DNA of 64,000 nt from Flavipsychrobacter sp. Lineage in GTDB: Bacteria > Bacteroidota > Bacteroidia > Chitinophagales > Chitinophagaceae. The notes beneath the pieces were generated by a model, which did no database searches, was not told the DNA's origin, and worked only from the letters and a program-made list of their open reading frames with translations. Both the position numbers and the translations under genes were made by a program. Below, piece by piece: positions 36,901-45,144 of the stretch (position 1 is its first letter; each line of letters starts with the position of its first letter). Where the stretch lies: positions 62,001 to 126,000 of the forward strand of contig JAEUVF010000003.1 in NCBI GenBank assembly GCA_016787265.1, given 5' to 3'.

Positions 36901-37264
36901 GATTAATATCGACAATTGACACACCAGTAGCCCATTTACCGCGGGTATCAATACCCGAAGATTCCGTATTGTCAAGAAATTGAAAATTTCCCTTATTTAA
37001 ATACAGTCTGGAAGCTCCCATATTTGAAGCAAAGAACAGGTCCGGAAGGGAATCCTGATTAAAATCCGCCACCCCAACCCCGGCACCATTATAGAAATAC
37101 TCAAAACTCAGGATATTCAGTTGTTCATCCTCCCGAATTTCATTCGTGAAATCAACTCCCGTATGCTCTACCGACAGCTCTTCAAACAGAAAACCTTCAC
37201 CTGTTTGCTGTTTGCAGCATAAACAACCCAGCAAAACAAAATATAACCAGCCTATTCGCTTCAT
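33959..37264 (-). CDS. FG-GAP/VCBS repeat lipoprotein with ASPIC/UnbV domain
   Basis: 1101 aa. Lipoprotein signal (YFVLLGCLCC), then many FG-GAP/VCBS repeats with Ca-binding D-x-D/N-x-D-G-x-x-D loops (DFNQDSLPDLFF, DINQDGYPDIYL, DVNRDGWPDIFV, DADGDGDLDLYVV and others) that should form one or two beta-propellers. An ASPIC/UnbV segment (around residues 510-580, IGARCQLYAGDQVW ... IVITWPDGRQQ) splits the two repeat blocks. CRTAC1-like proteins of this kind are surface-exposed and of unknown function. It sits between susC1D1 and the glycosidase, divergent from the latter. No 29-bp operator is found on its own side. Confidence 0.9.
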   Translation of the reverse strand: MKRIGWLYFVLLGCLCCKQQTGEGFLFEELSVEHTGVDFTNEIREDEQLNILSFEYFYNGAGVGVADFNQDSLPDLFFASNMGASRLYLNKGNFQFLDNTESSGIDTRGKWATGVSIVDINQDGYPDIYLCFAGPHGGALRANALYVNDGKGRFTDQAATYGLADTGHTVQAVFFDYDRDDDLDCYLLTNSTDEMGPNIIRPKRVNGEMENTDRLYRNEGNGTFRNVSREAGILKEGYGLGVAVADVNRDGWPDIFVSNDYLSNDLLYINNHDGTFSDKASTAFKHTSYSAMGNDVGDINNDGWPDLVEVDMLPPDNYRQKLMLGFTNHDRYRSELQVGYDPQFMRNSLHLNQGRLAGDEPSFSEIGQLAGIAATDWSWSPLLADYDLDGRRDLFITNGYPRDITNRDFITYQAQGLSRTDPKAPLTKEQFSVLQKLEGAYLNNFIFRNEGDFRFSDQSGPWGFSADAYSTGAAYADFDNDGDLDLVVVNTGKPASLYRNNAAGQTKNNFIRLRLQGKPGNLDGIGARCQLYAGDQVWYAEQQVIRGYQSSVDNRILIGLGSVTGLDSIVITWPDGRQQTITSPAVNSELHISYKESRSPFQLPTMNEPNRFIASEKEPLGITFMHHETPYTDFNIQPLLPHKFSIGGPPMAVGDLNGDRRDDFFVGGAYNQSGLIYLQQQDGHFQSKPLDEGKKLPEDMGAVFLDADGDGDLDLYVVSGGNEFPEGSVHYQDRLYLNNGRGGFTLSKDLLPAIPASGSVAVATDFDRDGDMDLFVGGRIRPQHYPEGGTSQLLENRNGRFVQVAAEKAPGLDAIGMVNGAVWVDLNQDGWVDLVVVGEWMPVTVFMNRQGRFENSTEKLGLAKTVGWWNTVQVADCNEDGQPDLVLGNHGLNSRYARSDYQSLGVYWYDFSKTGTRHGVISYSTNGEDYPIHPRDDLMMQLPFLRKKFPLYTDYAKARMQDLFPQADLNAAEFRQLNEWRSGVLLNGGDNAWQFFPFPMEAQFAPVNAMLVDDWDSDGKQDILLTGNDFGYEVINGPADALNGLSLYGTGDGRFNVKRDGFRVTGEGRSLIKIVRPARTSLILAGVSNGAVRKFEVRREK

Positions 37265-37326
37265 AATACTGATATAAAAAAACTTACATTACAAGTTAAG
37301 ATTACTCATTTGCATACACGGAACAA

Positions 37327-37391
37327 TTCGTATTTTGATGTTTATTATACGCAAAATTTCAGGTGGTTAAATTTCAGCAAAGCTAACTTTA
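37327..37391 (+). promoter_or_regulatory. Operator B and -7 box of the exported glycosidase gene
   Basis: 29-bp element at 37327-37355 (TTCGTATTTTGATG ... TATACGCAAA). TAACTTTA is at 37384-37391, again 29 bases from the last base of the element. It lies in the 181-base divergent gap between the FG-GAP and glycosidase genes. Confidence 0.75.
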
Positions 37392-37445
37392 GCCGAAAGG
37401 CTTCATTATTTAAATTTTATTGGTACATTACTCAAAACAGGTAGC

Positions 37446-39086
37446 ATGGATTCAAGAAGAAAATTTTTACGTAATTCCTTTTTACTTGCAGGTTCTGCTG
37501 CATTACCGGCTCCTTCCTTGTTAGCCGGTGAAAACAAGTCATCTGCTCCCGATCAGGATATAGAATTACAAAACGACTTCAAAAACACATACGTAAAAAA
37601 TGTATTTGTTACTGAAAATGAATTCCGTAATGCCCAGCCCAGCCTTGTACCGGCACCTTCTTTTGCCCAGGCGAAAGAACTGCTTCCACTACCTAACTGG
37701 AAAGGCAATCAGGCAGCCATCGACATGTATTGGAAAGCCTGGGAAATCGCTTTTAAAAACATAAAGAATCCCGCCCCTAAATCCGGGTTCATTGCTTCTT
37801 ACATCGATACGGCTTACAATGGCAATATTTTCATGTGGGATTCAACTTTCATTACGATGTTTGCGCGGTACGGAAGCAGGGCTTACCCCTTTCAGCAAAC
37901 ACTCGATAATTTCTATGGGAAACAACATCCCGATGGATTTATTTGTCGTGAGATCTGGGGACTAACCGGCAAGGATTGTTTTCACCGTTATGATCCAACC
38001 AGTACCGGCCCCAATCTGATTCCCTGGAGTGAATTGGAATATTACCGGCAATTTGGTGATCTTCAACGCCTGCATAAAATTTTCCCTGTATTATGCGCTT
38101 ACTATCAGTGGCTGCGATTGAACCGCACCTGGAAAGACGGATCTTATTGGTCCAGTGGCTGGGGCACCGGCATGGATAACCAACCCCGTGTGCACAAAGA
38201 ATACAATCAGATCTTTTCACACGGCCATATGACCTGGCTGGATACCTGCCTGCAACAATTGTACATTGGAAAAATCCTGGTTGATTTTGGTTTTTATGTA
38301 GAACGCTGGCAGGAAATAGAAGACATCGAATCAGAAACAAAGTTTCTGAAAAAGTGGATCCGCGAAAATCTCTGGGATCCCAAAACTTCATTCTTCTACG
38401 ACCGTTATGCCGATGGTTCAATTGGGAATTTCAAATCAATCGGCGCCTACTGGGCACTCTGGACGGATATCCTGGAACCGGATGAATTAAAAAAATTTAC
38501 TGCGCATTTAACAGATACACAAACTTTTGCACGCAAACATCCAATTCCTTCCATGCCGGCCAACCATGAAAAATACCAGCCGGATGGACGTTACTGGCAG
38601 GGCGGTGTATGGCCTCCGACTAACTATATGGTAATTGCCGGACTAAGACAAAACAACCTTCACTCCCTGGCCTTTGATCTCGCCAAAAAACACCATCAGC
38701 AGGTATTACAGGTATTCAAAGACACAGGCACGTTCTGGGAATACTATGCTCCCGAAGCAACTACTCCCGGGCTGCTGGCAAGACCTGAATTTATAGGCTG
38801 GACCGGCCTTGTACCCATCTCCATCTTATTTGAAGGAATTTTTGGAATTCGATCCAGCATTCAAACCAATACCATCAATTGGGATGTACGATTGACAGAG
38901 GAACACGGAATCGAACGGTATCCAATTGGCAAAGACGGCATATTATCACTTCAATGTGCTGCCAGAAACAATGAAAAACAAAAACCTTCCATAACCATAC
39001 AATCAAACATTCCACTTAAACTTAATCTGAGTTGGGCTGGAGGTAGCGAAACATTTGATATTAAAACAGGAATTAATAAAATCTAA
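37446..39086 (+). CDS. Exported MGH1/GH63-like (alpha/alpha)6-barrel glycoside hydrolase
   Basis: 546 aa. Tat-type leader (MDSRRKFLRNSFLLAGSAAL). The body carries sequence typical of trehalase/GH63/MGH1-type barrels: GNIFMWDSTFITMFARYG, FICREIWGL, YWSSGWGTGMDNQPR, and YWQGGVWPPTNYMVIAGLR near residue 385. Members hydrolyse alpha-glucosides or alpha-mannosides, such as trehalose or mannosyl/glucosylglycerate. The exact family and substrate are uncertain. It is expressed singly from operator B and ends in a good terminator. The Tat signal suggests the enzyme folds before export. Confidence 0.82.
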   Translation: MDSRRKFLRNSFLLAGSAALPAPSLLAGENKSSAPDQDIELQNDFKNTYVKNVFVTENEFRNAQPSLVPAPSFAQAKELLPLPNWKGNQAAIDMYWKAWEIAFKNIKNPAPKSGFIASYIDTAYNGNIFMWDSTFITMFARYGSRAYPFQQTLDNFYGKQHPDGFICREIWGLTGKDCFHRYDPTSTGPNLIPWSELEYYRQFGDLQRLHKIFPVLCAYYQWLRLNRTWKDGSYWSSGWGTGMDNQPRVHKEYNQIFSHGHMTWLDTCLQQLYIGKILVDFGFYVERWQEIEDIESETKFLKKWIRENLWDPKTSFFYDRYADGSIGNFKSIGAYWALWTDILEPDELKKFTAHLTDTQTFARKHPIPSMPANHEKYQPDGRYWQGGVWPPTNYMVIAGLRQNNLHSLAFDLAKKHHQQVLQVFKDTGTFWEYYAPEATTPGLLARPEFIGWTGLVPISILFEGIFGIRSSIQTNTINWDVRLTEEHGIERYPIGKDGILSLQCAARNNEKQKPSITIQSNIPLKLNLSWAGGSETFDIKTGINKI

Positions 39087-39113
39087 CATTTCAATAATAA
39101 CTAACAATTATTT

Positions 39114-39149
39114 AAACTGTGTATCATGTAGAAGATACACAGTTTTTTT
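39114..39149 (+). terminator. Terminator of the glycosidase gene
   Basis: AAACTGTGTATC (39114-39125) and GATACACAGTTT (39134-39145) form a perfect 12-bp stem with an 8-base loop and a T-run to 39149. Confidence 0.92.
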
Positions 39150-39206
39150 ATGCGTATACTGCATCCTTTTAGCTACGTGAAGGATGTTAAATTAAAATTT
39201 AATTTC

Positions 39207-39271
39207 TGCGTTTTTTGATGTTTAATATACGCAAATGCGCAGTATGTCATACAGGCATCCGTATATCTTTA
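39207..39271 (+). promoter_or_regulatory. Operator C and -7 box of the susC2 operon
   Basis: 29-bp element at 39207-39235 (TGCGTTTTTTGATG ... TATACGCAAA). TATCTTTA is at 39264-39271, 29 bases from the element's last base. The predicted transcript has a leader of about 95 nt before susC2. The 284-base gap 39087-39370 otherwise holds the glycosidase terminator. Confidence 0.75.
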
Positions 39272-39370
39272 TATTTACTACTGCTAAACAATTGTTCATT
39301 AACCAAAACTGCTACGATCCTCCAATCAGCATTATTTAACCCCTCATATTAATTAACGAAAGCCACTGGT

Positions 39371-42300
39371 ATGAAAAAAATCACAGGTATATTAGTATTC
39401 CTGTTCGGGCTTGTTATTGCCACAAGCGCCCAACAAAAAATTACCGGAACGGTTAGTTCCGGAAAGGATGGCACGGCTATAGCCGGAGCTTCCGTGATGA
39501 TTAAGGGCAGTTCAAGTGGAACTGTAACAGAAAATGATGGTTCTTATTCCATCACTGTTCCTGCGGGAACAAAAATTCTTGTATTCTCTTCTGTAGGAAT
39601 GAAAAGCGTAGAGAAAAACATCGGCAATTCCACCGTTATCAATGTGGAACTGGAATCCTCCGGAACAACCTTTGATGAAGTAGTTGTGGTAGGTTATACC
39701 AGCTCCCGTAGACAGGACCTTCAGGGTGCGGTATCAACCGTTAAAGTAAATGAAACTTTCAAGGGTCGTCCGGCTACATTGGGTAATATGCTCCAGGGTC
39801 AGATGCCTGGTGTGGTTGTTACCAACAGCGGAGATCCCACCTCAACCGGTTCTATTGCCATTCGTGGTAAAGGAAATAAAAATGGTGATGGTGTGCTGAT
39901 TGTGGTTGACGGAGTACCCAATGCGCCCTATAACCCTGCAGACATCGAAAGTGTAACGGTACTGAAAGATGCATCTTCTGCCGCTATCTATGGTGCCCTG
40001 GCAGGATCCGGTGGTGTGGTACTGATTACCACAAAACAGGCTAAAGCAGGAAAAATGAGTGTGGAGGTAAACGGTTGGGCTGGAGCACAACAGGCATGGC
40101 GTTTACCCAAAGTACTAACCTCTGAACAATTCAACCAGGTATGGAAAGATGCTTCTCTGGCAGCAGGTCGTGCGAATGTACCCAACCCCACATATGACCC
40201 AATCCAGTTCCCTTATGGTAATGTTACACGTACCAACTGGATTGATGAAGTCTTCCGTGCAGGAAAAATGCAGCACTACGACCTTACGCTGCGTGGTGGA
40301 ACAAATAGTATCAAGGCACTGGCTTCTGTAAGTTATGATGATGTTGAGGGTACTATCATCAATACATACAACAAAAAACTCACCTCCCGTTTAAACCTGG
40401 ACGTAAACCTTACCAAATGGCTGGAAGTTAGTCAGCATACCCTGTTTGATTTTGGAAAAGGTCAGAGTGCAATCGGAGATGGTCACACCGGTGTAATCTT
40501 CGGTGCGATGGCTTATCCAAGATTCAGCACTGTACGGGAATATGGTGCGGATGGATCTAATCTCTATGGTGGCACCGTACCACGCTGGGCACTTGCAGAA
40601 GGTTACAGCGTTGAAGCAGATCTGAGAAACCCTGTTGCCATGCTGGAAAAAGTGTTGCAAAACAATCCAAGCAACAGGCTGTTTTCCAAAACATCTCTTA
40701 GAATCAAACCGCTTCCCGGTCTGATGTTCCGTTCAGAAATTTCAAATGAGATTTCCAATGGCCGGAGTGAGTCTTTCCAGTTAAGATTCCTGGAGCCTGG
40801 CAGAACCATTGACCAGAACTATCGTTCCATCAGCAATAGTCTTTTTACCCAATACAACTGGGATAACATCCTGACTTATAACAGAACCTTCAATTCTGTT
40901 CATGATGTTTCCTTACTGGCCGGTTTTGTGGTGAATAACAAACAATCCAGATGGAACTCGGCAGAAGTAAGAAACTATAGTATTGAAGATCCTTATCAGG
41001 CCATTTTCAACCTGGGAACAGACTGGTCCATTCGTCCAAATGAAGACATCTGGCAGGAAAGACTGGTATCTACATTAGGCAGACTTTCCTATTCTTACGA
41101 TAACAGGTACTTTTTAACCGGTAGCATTCGTAGAGATGCCTCTTCCAAATTGAGCCCCACCAATAATTCTGATGTATTCCCGGCGGTTTCTGCTTCCTGG
41201 AAAATCTCCTCTGAGAAATTCATGGAGCAACTGGACGAGGTTAGCCTCCTGAAAGTACGCGCCAGCTGGGGTCAGGTAGGTAGTGTAAACTCTGTACGCA
41301 GATTCATTTATGCCCCTCCTTATCAGACGACTGGATGGCCCCTTTTCCTCGGACCAACCGGCGCCATTCAGGCATTTGGTTTGTTCCAGCCCACCATTCC
41401 TAACCCGAATCTGAAATGGGAAAGAACTGAAATGCTGAACTTCGGTTTGGATGTAGCGCTGTTCAATAATTCTCTTAGCATCAGTGCAGACTACTTCGTT
41501 AAAACCACGAAGGACCTGATTGAAACCATGCCGATGCCATCTGTAGCAGGTGTTGCTTCTCCTCCCGAATTCAATATCGGTCAGGTAGAAAACAAAGGAT
41601 GGGAAATTGCCCTCAACTACACCAAACGTGTTGGTTCGGTTGACCTGAATCTCGGAGGTAACATCGCCAGCTATAAAAACAAGGTAATTAGCATTGGTCA
41701 AACCGCCTTTATCCAGCATGGGAATGGTGTAAACTCCATGCAGCCCCTTCGTTCTCAGGCTGGTATGCCATGGCATTCATTCTATCTCATTCAGTCTGCA
41801 GGAATTTTCCGCAGCCAGAAAGAGATCGACGACTATACCTGGACCAACCCAACTACTGGCGCAACCAGCAAAATTCAGCCGAATGCCCGCCCCGGTGACC
41901 TGAAATTCATCGACGAAAACAACGATGGCAACATCAATGACAACGACCGGGTTTATATGGGTGCCTATGATATGCCTAAATTCAACTATGGTGTTAATCT
42001 GGGTGCTAACTGGAAAGGTTTCACGCTCCAGGTATTCATGCAGGGTGTGGTTGGAGCCAATGTATTTAACGGAATCAAGGCTATGAGCTATACCGGTTCC
42101 AAAGGCTGGAACATGAGCACTGATGTATTGAATTCTTATAACTACAATCCGAATTCAAATATTCCAAACCTGGCGGTAATAGAAGATCCAAATGGCAACT
42201 TCTCCAAAGTATCCGATTACTTCCTGGAAAAAGCAGATTATCTGCGGTTGAAAAACGTTCACCTGGCTTATGCTCTGCCCAGCAGCCTGATCAATAAGGC

Positions 42301-42466
42301 GGCTTTCCTGAACGGTACCAGAGTACGCATTTATGCGAATGCCGAGAATATGCTCACCATTACAAACTACAAAGGATTTGATCCTGAAGTTGGTAACCTT
42401 GGAATTGACGGTGGTCGTTTCCCGGTTTCCAAAATGTTTAGTGTAGGTATGAATGTTTCATTTTAA
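39371..42466 (+). CDS. SusC-like TonB-dependent outer-membrane transporter 2
   Basis: 1031 aa. Signal peptide (ending TSAQQ), carboxypeptidase-D-like domain (KITGTVSSGKDGTAIAGASVMIKG), TonB region (DEVVVVGYTSSRRQDLQGAV), plug (NMLQGQMPGVVVTNSGDP ... IAIRGKGNKNGDGVLIVVDGVP) and a barrel ending MFSVGMNVSF. Clearly different from SusC1, so a second substrate or chain length is likely. First gene of a four-gene operon with gaps of 11, 13 and 14 bases. Confidence 0.96.
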   Translation: MKKITGILVFLFGLVIATSAQQKITGTVSSGKDGTAIAGASVMIKGSSSGTVTENDGSYSITVPAGTKILVFSSVGMKSVEKNIGNSTVINVELESSGTTFDEVVVVGYTSSRRQDLQGAVSTVKVNETFKGRPATLGNMLQGQMPGVVVTNSGDPTSTGSIAIRGKGNKNGDGVLIVVDGVPNAPYNPADIESVTVLKDASSAAIYGALAGSGGVVLITTKQAKAGKMSVEVNGWAGAQQAWRLPKVLTSEQFNQVWKDASLAAGRANVPNPTYDPIQFPYGNVTRTNWIDEVFRAGKMQHYDLTLRGGTNSIKALASVSYDDVEGTIINTYNKKLTSRLNLDVNLTKWLEVSQHTLFDFGKGQSAIGDGHTGVIFGAMAYPRFSTVREYGADGSNLYGGTVPRWALAEGYSVEADLRNPVAMLEKVLQNNPSNRLFSKTSLRIKPLPGLMFRSEISNEISNGRSESFQLRFLEPGRTIDQNYRSISNSLFTQYNWDNILTYNRTFNSVHDVSLLAGFVVNNKQSRWNSAEVRNYSIEDPYQAIFNLGTDWSIRPNEDIWQERLVSTLGRLSYSYDNRYFLTGSIRRDASSKLSPTNNSDVFPAVSASWKISSEKFMEQLDEVSLLKVRASWGQVGSVNSVRRFIYAPPYQTTGWPLFLGPTGAIQAFGLFQPTIPNPNLKWERTEMLNFGLDVALFNNSLSISADYFVKTTKDLIETMPMPSVAGVASPPEFNIGQVENKGWEIALNYTKRVGSVDLNLGGNIASYKNKVISIGQTAFIQHGNGVNSMQPLRSQAGMPWHSFYLIQSAGIFRSQKEIDDYTWTNPTTGATSKIQPNARPGDLKFIDENNDGNINDNDRVYMGAYDMPKFNYGVNLGANWKGFTLQVFMQGVVGANVFNGIKAMSYTGSKGWNMSTDVLNSYNYNPNSNIPNLAVIEDPNGNFSKVSDYFLEKADYLRLKNVHLAYALPSSLINKAAFLNGTRVRIYANAENMLTITNYKGFDPEVGNLGIDGGRFPVSKMFSVGMNVSF

Positions 42467-42477
42467 ACTGTATTGAC

Positions 42478-44052
42478 ATGAAGAAAAACAAACTCCTTTT
42501 TATAGTATTATTCCTGGTTGCAGGAACCATCAGTTCCTGTAAAAAATATCTGGAGCTGACACCTTACGGCCCTCCTACCGAATTAGGAAACATGACCGAT
42601 GATCAGGCTATGACTGCCGTATACTCCCTTTTCTACTGGCAGTATCGCGAAGGCACCCTGGGCAGAGGTTTTATGTGGTACGAAAATGCCAGTGACAATT
42701 TTGTTACCGGTCGTACCCAGGCAGAAGCCCAGGCCATCAAAAACTTCACAGATCAGGGATCCGGCGGCAGGGATGTAAGAGACAACTGGCCGCAGATGTA
42801 TCAGACCATCAACTACAGCAATAACCTGATCCGCGCCGTGCCCAATGCCTCCAGGCTGTCTGAAAAAGTAAAGAGCAGTGTATTGGGACACGCGCATTTC
42901 ATGCGTGCATTCGCTTACTTATGGCTGGCTCCCTGGTATGGCGATAACGGTCCGAATGGTGGTATTCCCATCGTTACGGAAGAAACACCCATTGATCAGA
43001 TGGATGTTCCCCGTCCGGCTTCGGTTCTGGAGAACTATGCCATGATCATTGCAGACTTTGAAAAAGCAGCTGATTTACTGCCTTATTTCCATGAAATCCC
43101 TGAAAATCAAAAAGGGCTGATGCATAAAACAGCTGCCTGGGCTCTTATGGCCAGAGCTGCACTCTATGCTGCACAATACGACAATTCCTATTACGATAAA
43201 GTAATTGAATATGCCGACCGTGTAATCAATACCGGTAACCACAGCCTGGTTCCCAACTATGCAGACCTTTGGGAAATTGAAAGCAACTGGAGCCCTGAGT
43301 ACATCATGAGTGCCACCAGTACTGAAATCGATGGATCCAAACTGCCTGGCGTTATTTTCCAGAACGGTGGATTCGGTATCTACAATACCTGGGGCTATTT
43401 CCAGCCTACAGTTGAATTGCTGAAAGCGTTTGCTCCCGGTGATACCCGTAGAAAAGTAAGCATTGCTGTTCCCGGAGATACCCTGCAGTTTGTAGGAAAT
43501 CAGATCATCTGGGCAGTTAACCCGGCTACTGTTTCCAGCCCAACTGCCATGACTATCGTTAAGTACCTGGCTCCCTTCCGTCCGGCTGATGCTGTAGGAA
43601 ACACCGTTAACCCTAACAGTGATAACGGAACCACAGACCTTAGCATTCCGCTGATTCGCTACGCTGATGTGCTGCTGATGAAAGCTGAAGCTTTGATCTG
43701 GAGTGGCAGAAATGGAGATGAGCCACTGAATAAAGTGCGTGTTCGTGCCGGTTTGTCTCCTCTCACAAATGCAACAAAAGCGGATTTGAAAAATGAACGT
43801 CGTTGTGAATTCGTACTGGAATTTGGTGTATTCCGCCACCTGGATCTTGTTCGCTGGGGTGATGCACAGGAAGCTTATTCAAAACCATTACACGGATACC
43901 AGGTTACGCTTTCCGGAAACACCGTTTCAGCTCTGACAGAATATGTAGTTTGGCCTGCCCGTAACTTCAATCCGGCAATACACCACGTATTCCCGATTCC
44001 GACTGTAGAAATAGGCAAAGGCGTTAATCTGAAACAAAATGCAGGTTATTAA
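42478..44052 (+). CDS. SusD/RagB-like surface glycan-binding lipoprotein 2
   Basis: 524 aa. Lipoprotein signal ending GTISSC. SusD helices include LGHAHFMRAFAYLWLAPWYGDNGPNGGIPIV and the C-terminal RagB segment LKNERRCEFVLEFGVFRHLDLVRWGDA. Partner of SusC2. Its stop lies 13 bases before the chosen ATG of the LamG lipoprotein gene. Confidence 0.95.
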   Translation: MKKNKLLFIVLFLVAGTISSCKKYLELTPYGPPTELGNMTDDQAMTAVYSLFYWQYREGTLGRGFMWYENASDNFVTGRTQAEAQAIKNFTDQGSGGRDVRDNWPQMYQTINYSNNLIRAVPNASRLSEKVKSSVLGHAHFMRAFAYLWLAPWYGDNGPNGGIPIVTEETPIDQMDVPRPASVLENYAMIIADFEKAADLLPYFHEIPENQKGLMHKTAAWALMARAALYAAQYDNSYYDKVIEYADRVINTGNHSLVPNYADLWEIESNWSPEYIMSATSTEIDGSKLPGVIFQNGGFGIYNTWGYFQPTVELLKAFAPGDTRRKVSIAVPGDTLQFVGNQIIWAVNPATVSSPTAMTIVKYLAPFRPADAVGNTVNPNSDNGTTDLSIPLIRYADVLLMKAEALIWSGRNGDEPLNKVRVRAGLSPLTNATKADLKNERRCEFVLEFGVFRHLDLVRWGDAQEAYSKPLHGYQVTLSGNTVSALTEYVVWPARNFNPAIHHVFPIPTVEIGKGVNLKQNAGY

Positions 44053-44065
44053 AACGAGAAACATC

Positions 44066-45130
44066 ATGAAAAAAATACTATCAAGTTTGCTATTGGGGGT
44101 ATTGGTAATAGCATCAGCCTGTTCCAAGGATGAAGCGCCAAAACCAGACGGCCGTCTTTTAGGCCTGGAACTCACCTTAAAGCATGTAGACCCCAAAACA
44201 GGGGAAACTGTAGTGGGTGCTACCAGTAACTATTACAGAAAAGAAGACCAGGTGAACATCAGCATAGAGTCTACATTACCTATTGAAAAAGTGGATGTGG
44301 TTAGTTCTGTAACTAAGGCTGTTCTCACTACACTGAATGTTGGTGGCACAACCGCTGAATTTTCTGTTCCAGTAGAAGACCTGGACATCCCTTTCGGACA
44401 ACGGGCTTCCCTGCTCTTCCATCTTTATTTTGATGATGCAGGTAAAGAAGGATTCAGCTATCCTTCCATGAAATCCATGAAATTTGACGTCATCAGCGAA
44501 ATTCCTTCCATCGTGAATTACAAAAGAGCCGATGGTACCACCACGGAATTGAAGACTACTGATTTTAATATTCAGGGTTTTTCGGAAGACCCCAAAAGAG
44601 GTGTAGTTGCCACTTTCAAACCCGGTACCCCCTCTTACCTTTCTATTGAAGATTCCCCGCTCCTGCAGTTTGGTGCGAATAGAAACTTCAGCGTAAGCTT
44701 CTGGATCCAATCCAACCACAACATCAGCGATCCGGCAATTCTCGGTACTATGGACTGGAACAGCTCCAATAACAAAGGTTGGGTGGTAGCCTGGCTGAAT
44801 GGTCGTCTTCGTTTTGTTACAGGTGATGGTGCCGGTTTGAAAAACGATATCCGTCTACCCGAAGGAGAAACAATTCTCGGCGATGAATGGCATTTTGCAA
44901 CCATCGTGTGCAATCGGAATTCCAGCCTTTCCATTTACGTAGATGGTGTTGAAAGAGTATCCGGCGCTGCAGTTCCCATGGATATCAACAACGGAACTAC
45001 GGTTAAAATAAATCAGGATGGAACCGGGAGTTATGGAGATCGTCTTGGAAGTAAATTCGGCAGTGTCGTATTTTATGACAAGGCTCTTACAGCTGCTGAA
45101 ATTCTGGATATTTACAATAGCACCAAATAA
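44066..45130 (+). CDS. LamG/concanavalin-like surface lipoprotein
   Basis: 354 aa. Lipoprotein signal MKKILSSLLLGVLVIASAC. The N-terminal half looks like an Ig-like beta domain. The C-terminal half (residues 190-350) is a LamG/Laminin-G-like jelly roll (FSVSFWIQSNHN ... GDEWHFATIVCNRNSSLSIYVDGVE). The third gene of a susCD operon often encodes a surface glycan-binding protein, which fits here. An upstream ATG at 44039 lies within susD2; 44066 gives a proper signal peptide. Confidence 0.85.
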   Translation: MKKILSSLLLGVLVIASACSKDEAPKPDGRLLGLELTLKHVDPKTGETVVGATSNYYRKEDQVNISIESTLPIEKVDVVSSVTKAVLTTLNVGGTTAEFSVPVEDLDIPFGQRASLLFHLYFDDAGKEGFSYPSMKSMKFDVISEIPSIVNYKRADGTTTELKTTDFNIQGFSEDPKRGVVATFKPGTPSYLSIEDSPLLQFGANRNFSVSFWIQSNHNISDPAILGTMDWNSSNNKGWVVAWLNGRLRFVTGDGAGLKNDIRLPEGETILGDEWHFATIVCNRNSSLSIYVDGVERVSGAAVPMDINNGTTVKINQDGTGSYGDRLGSKFGSVVFYDKALTAAEILDIYNSTK

Positions 45131-45144
45131 GTCTCTCATTTCTG

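Noticed and set aside
43075..43839. 254-codon minus-strand ORF opposite susD2
   Set aside because: Antisense frame of a conserved SusD gene with no start signals.
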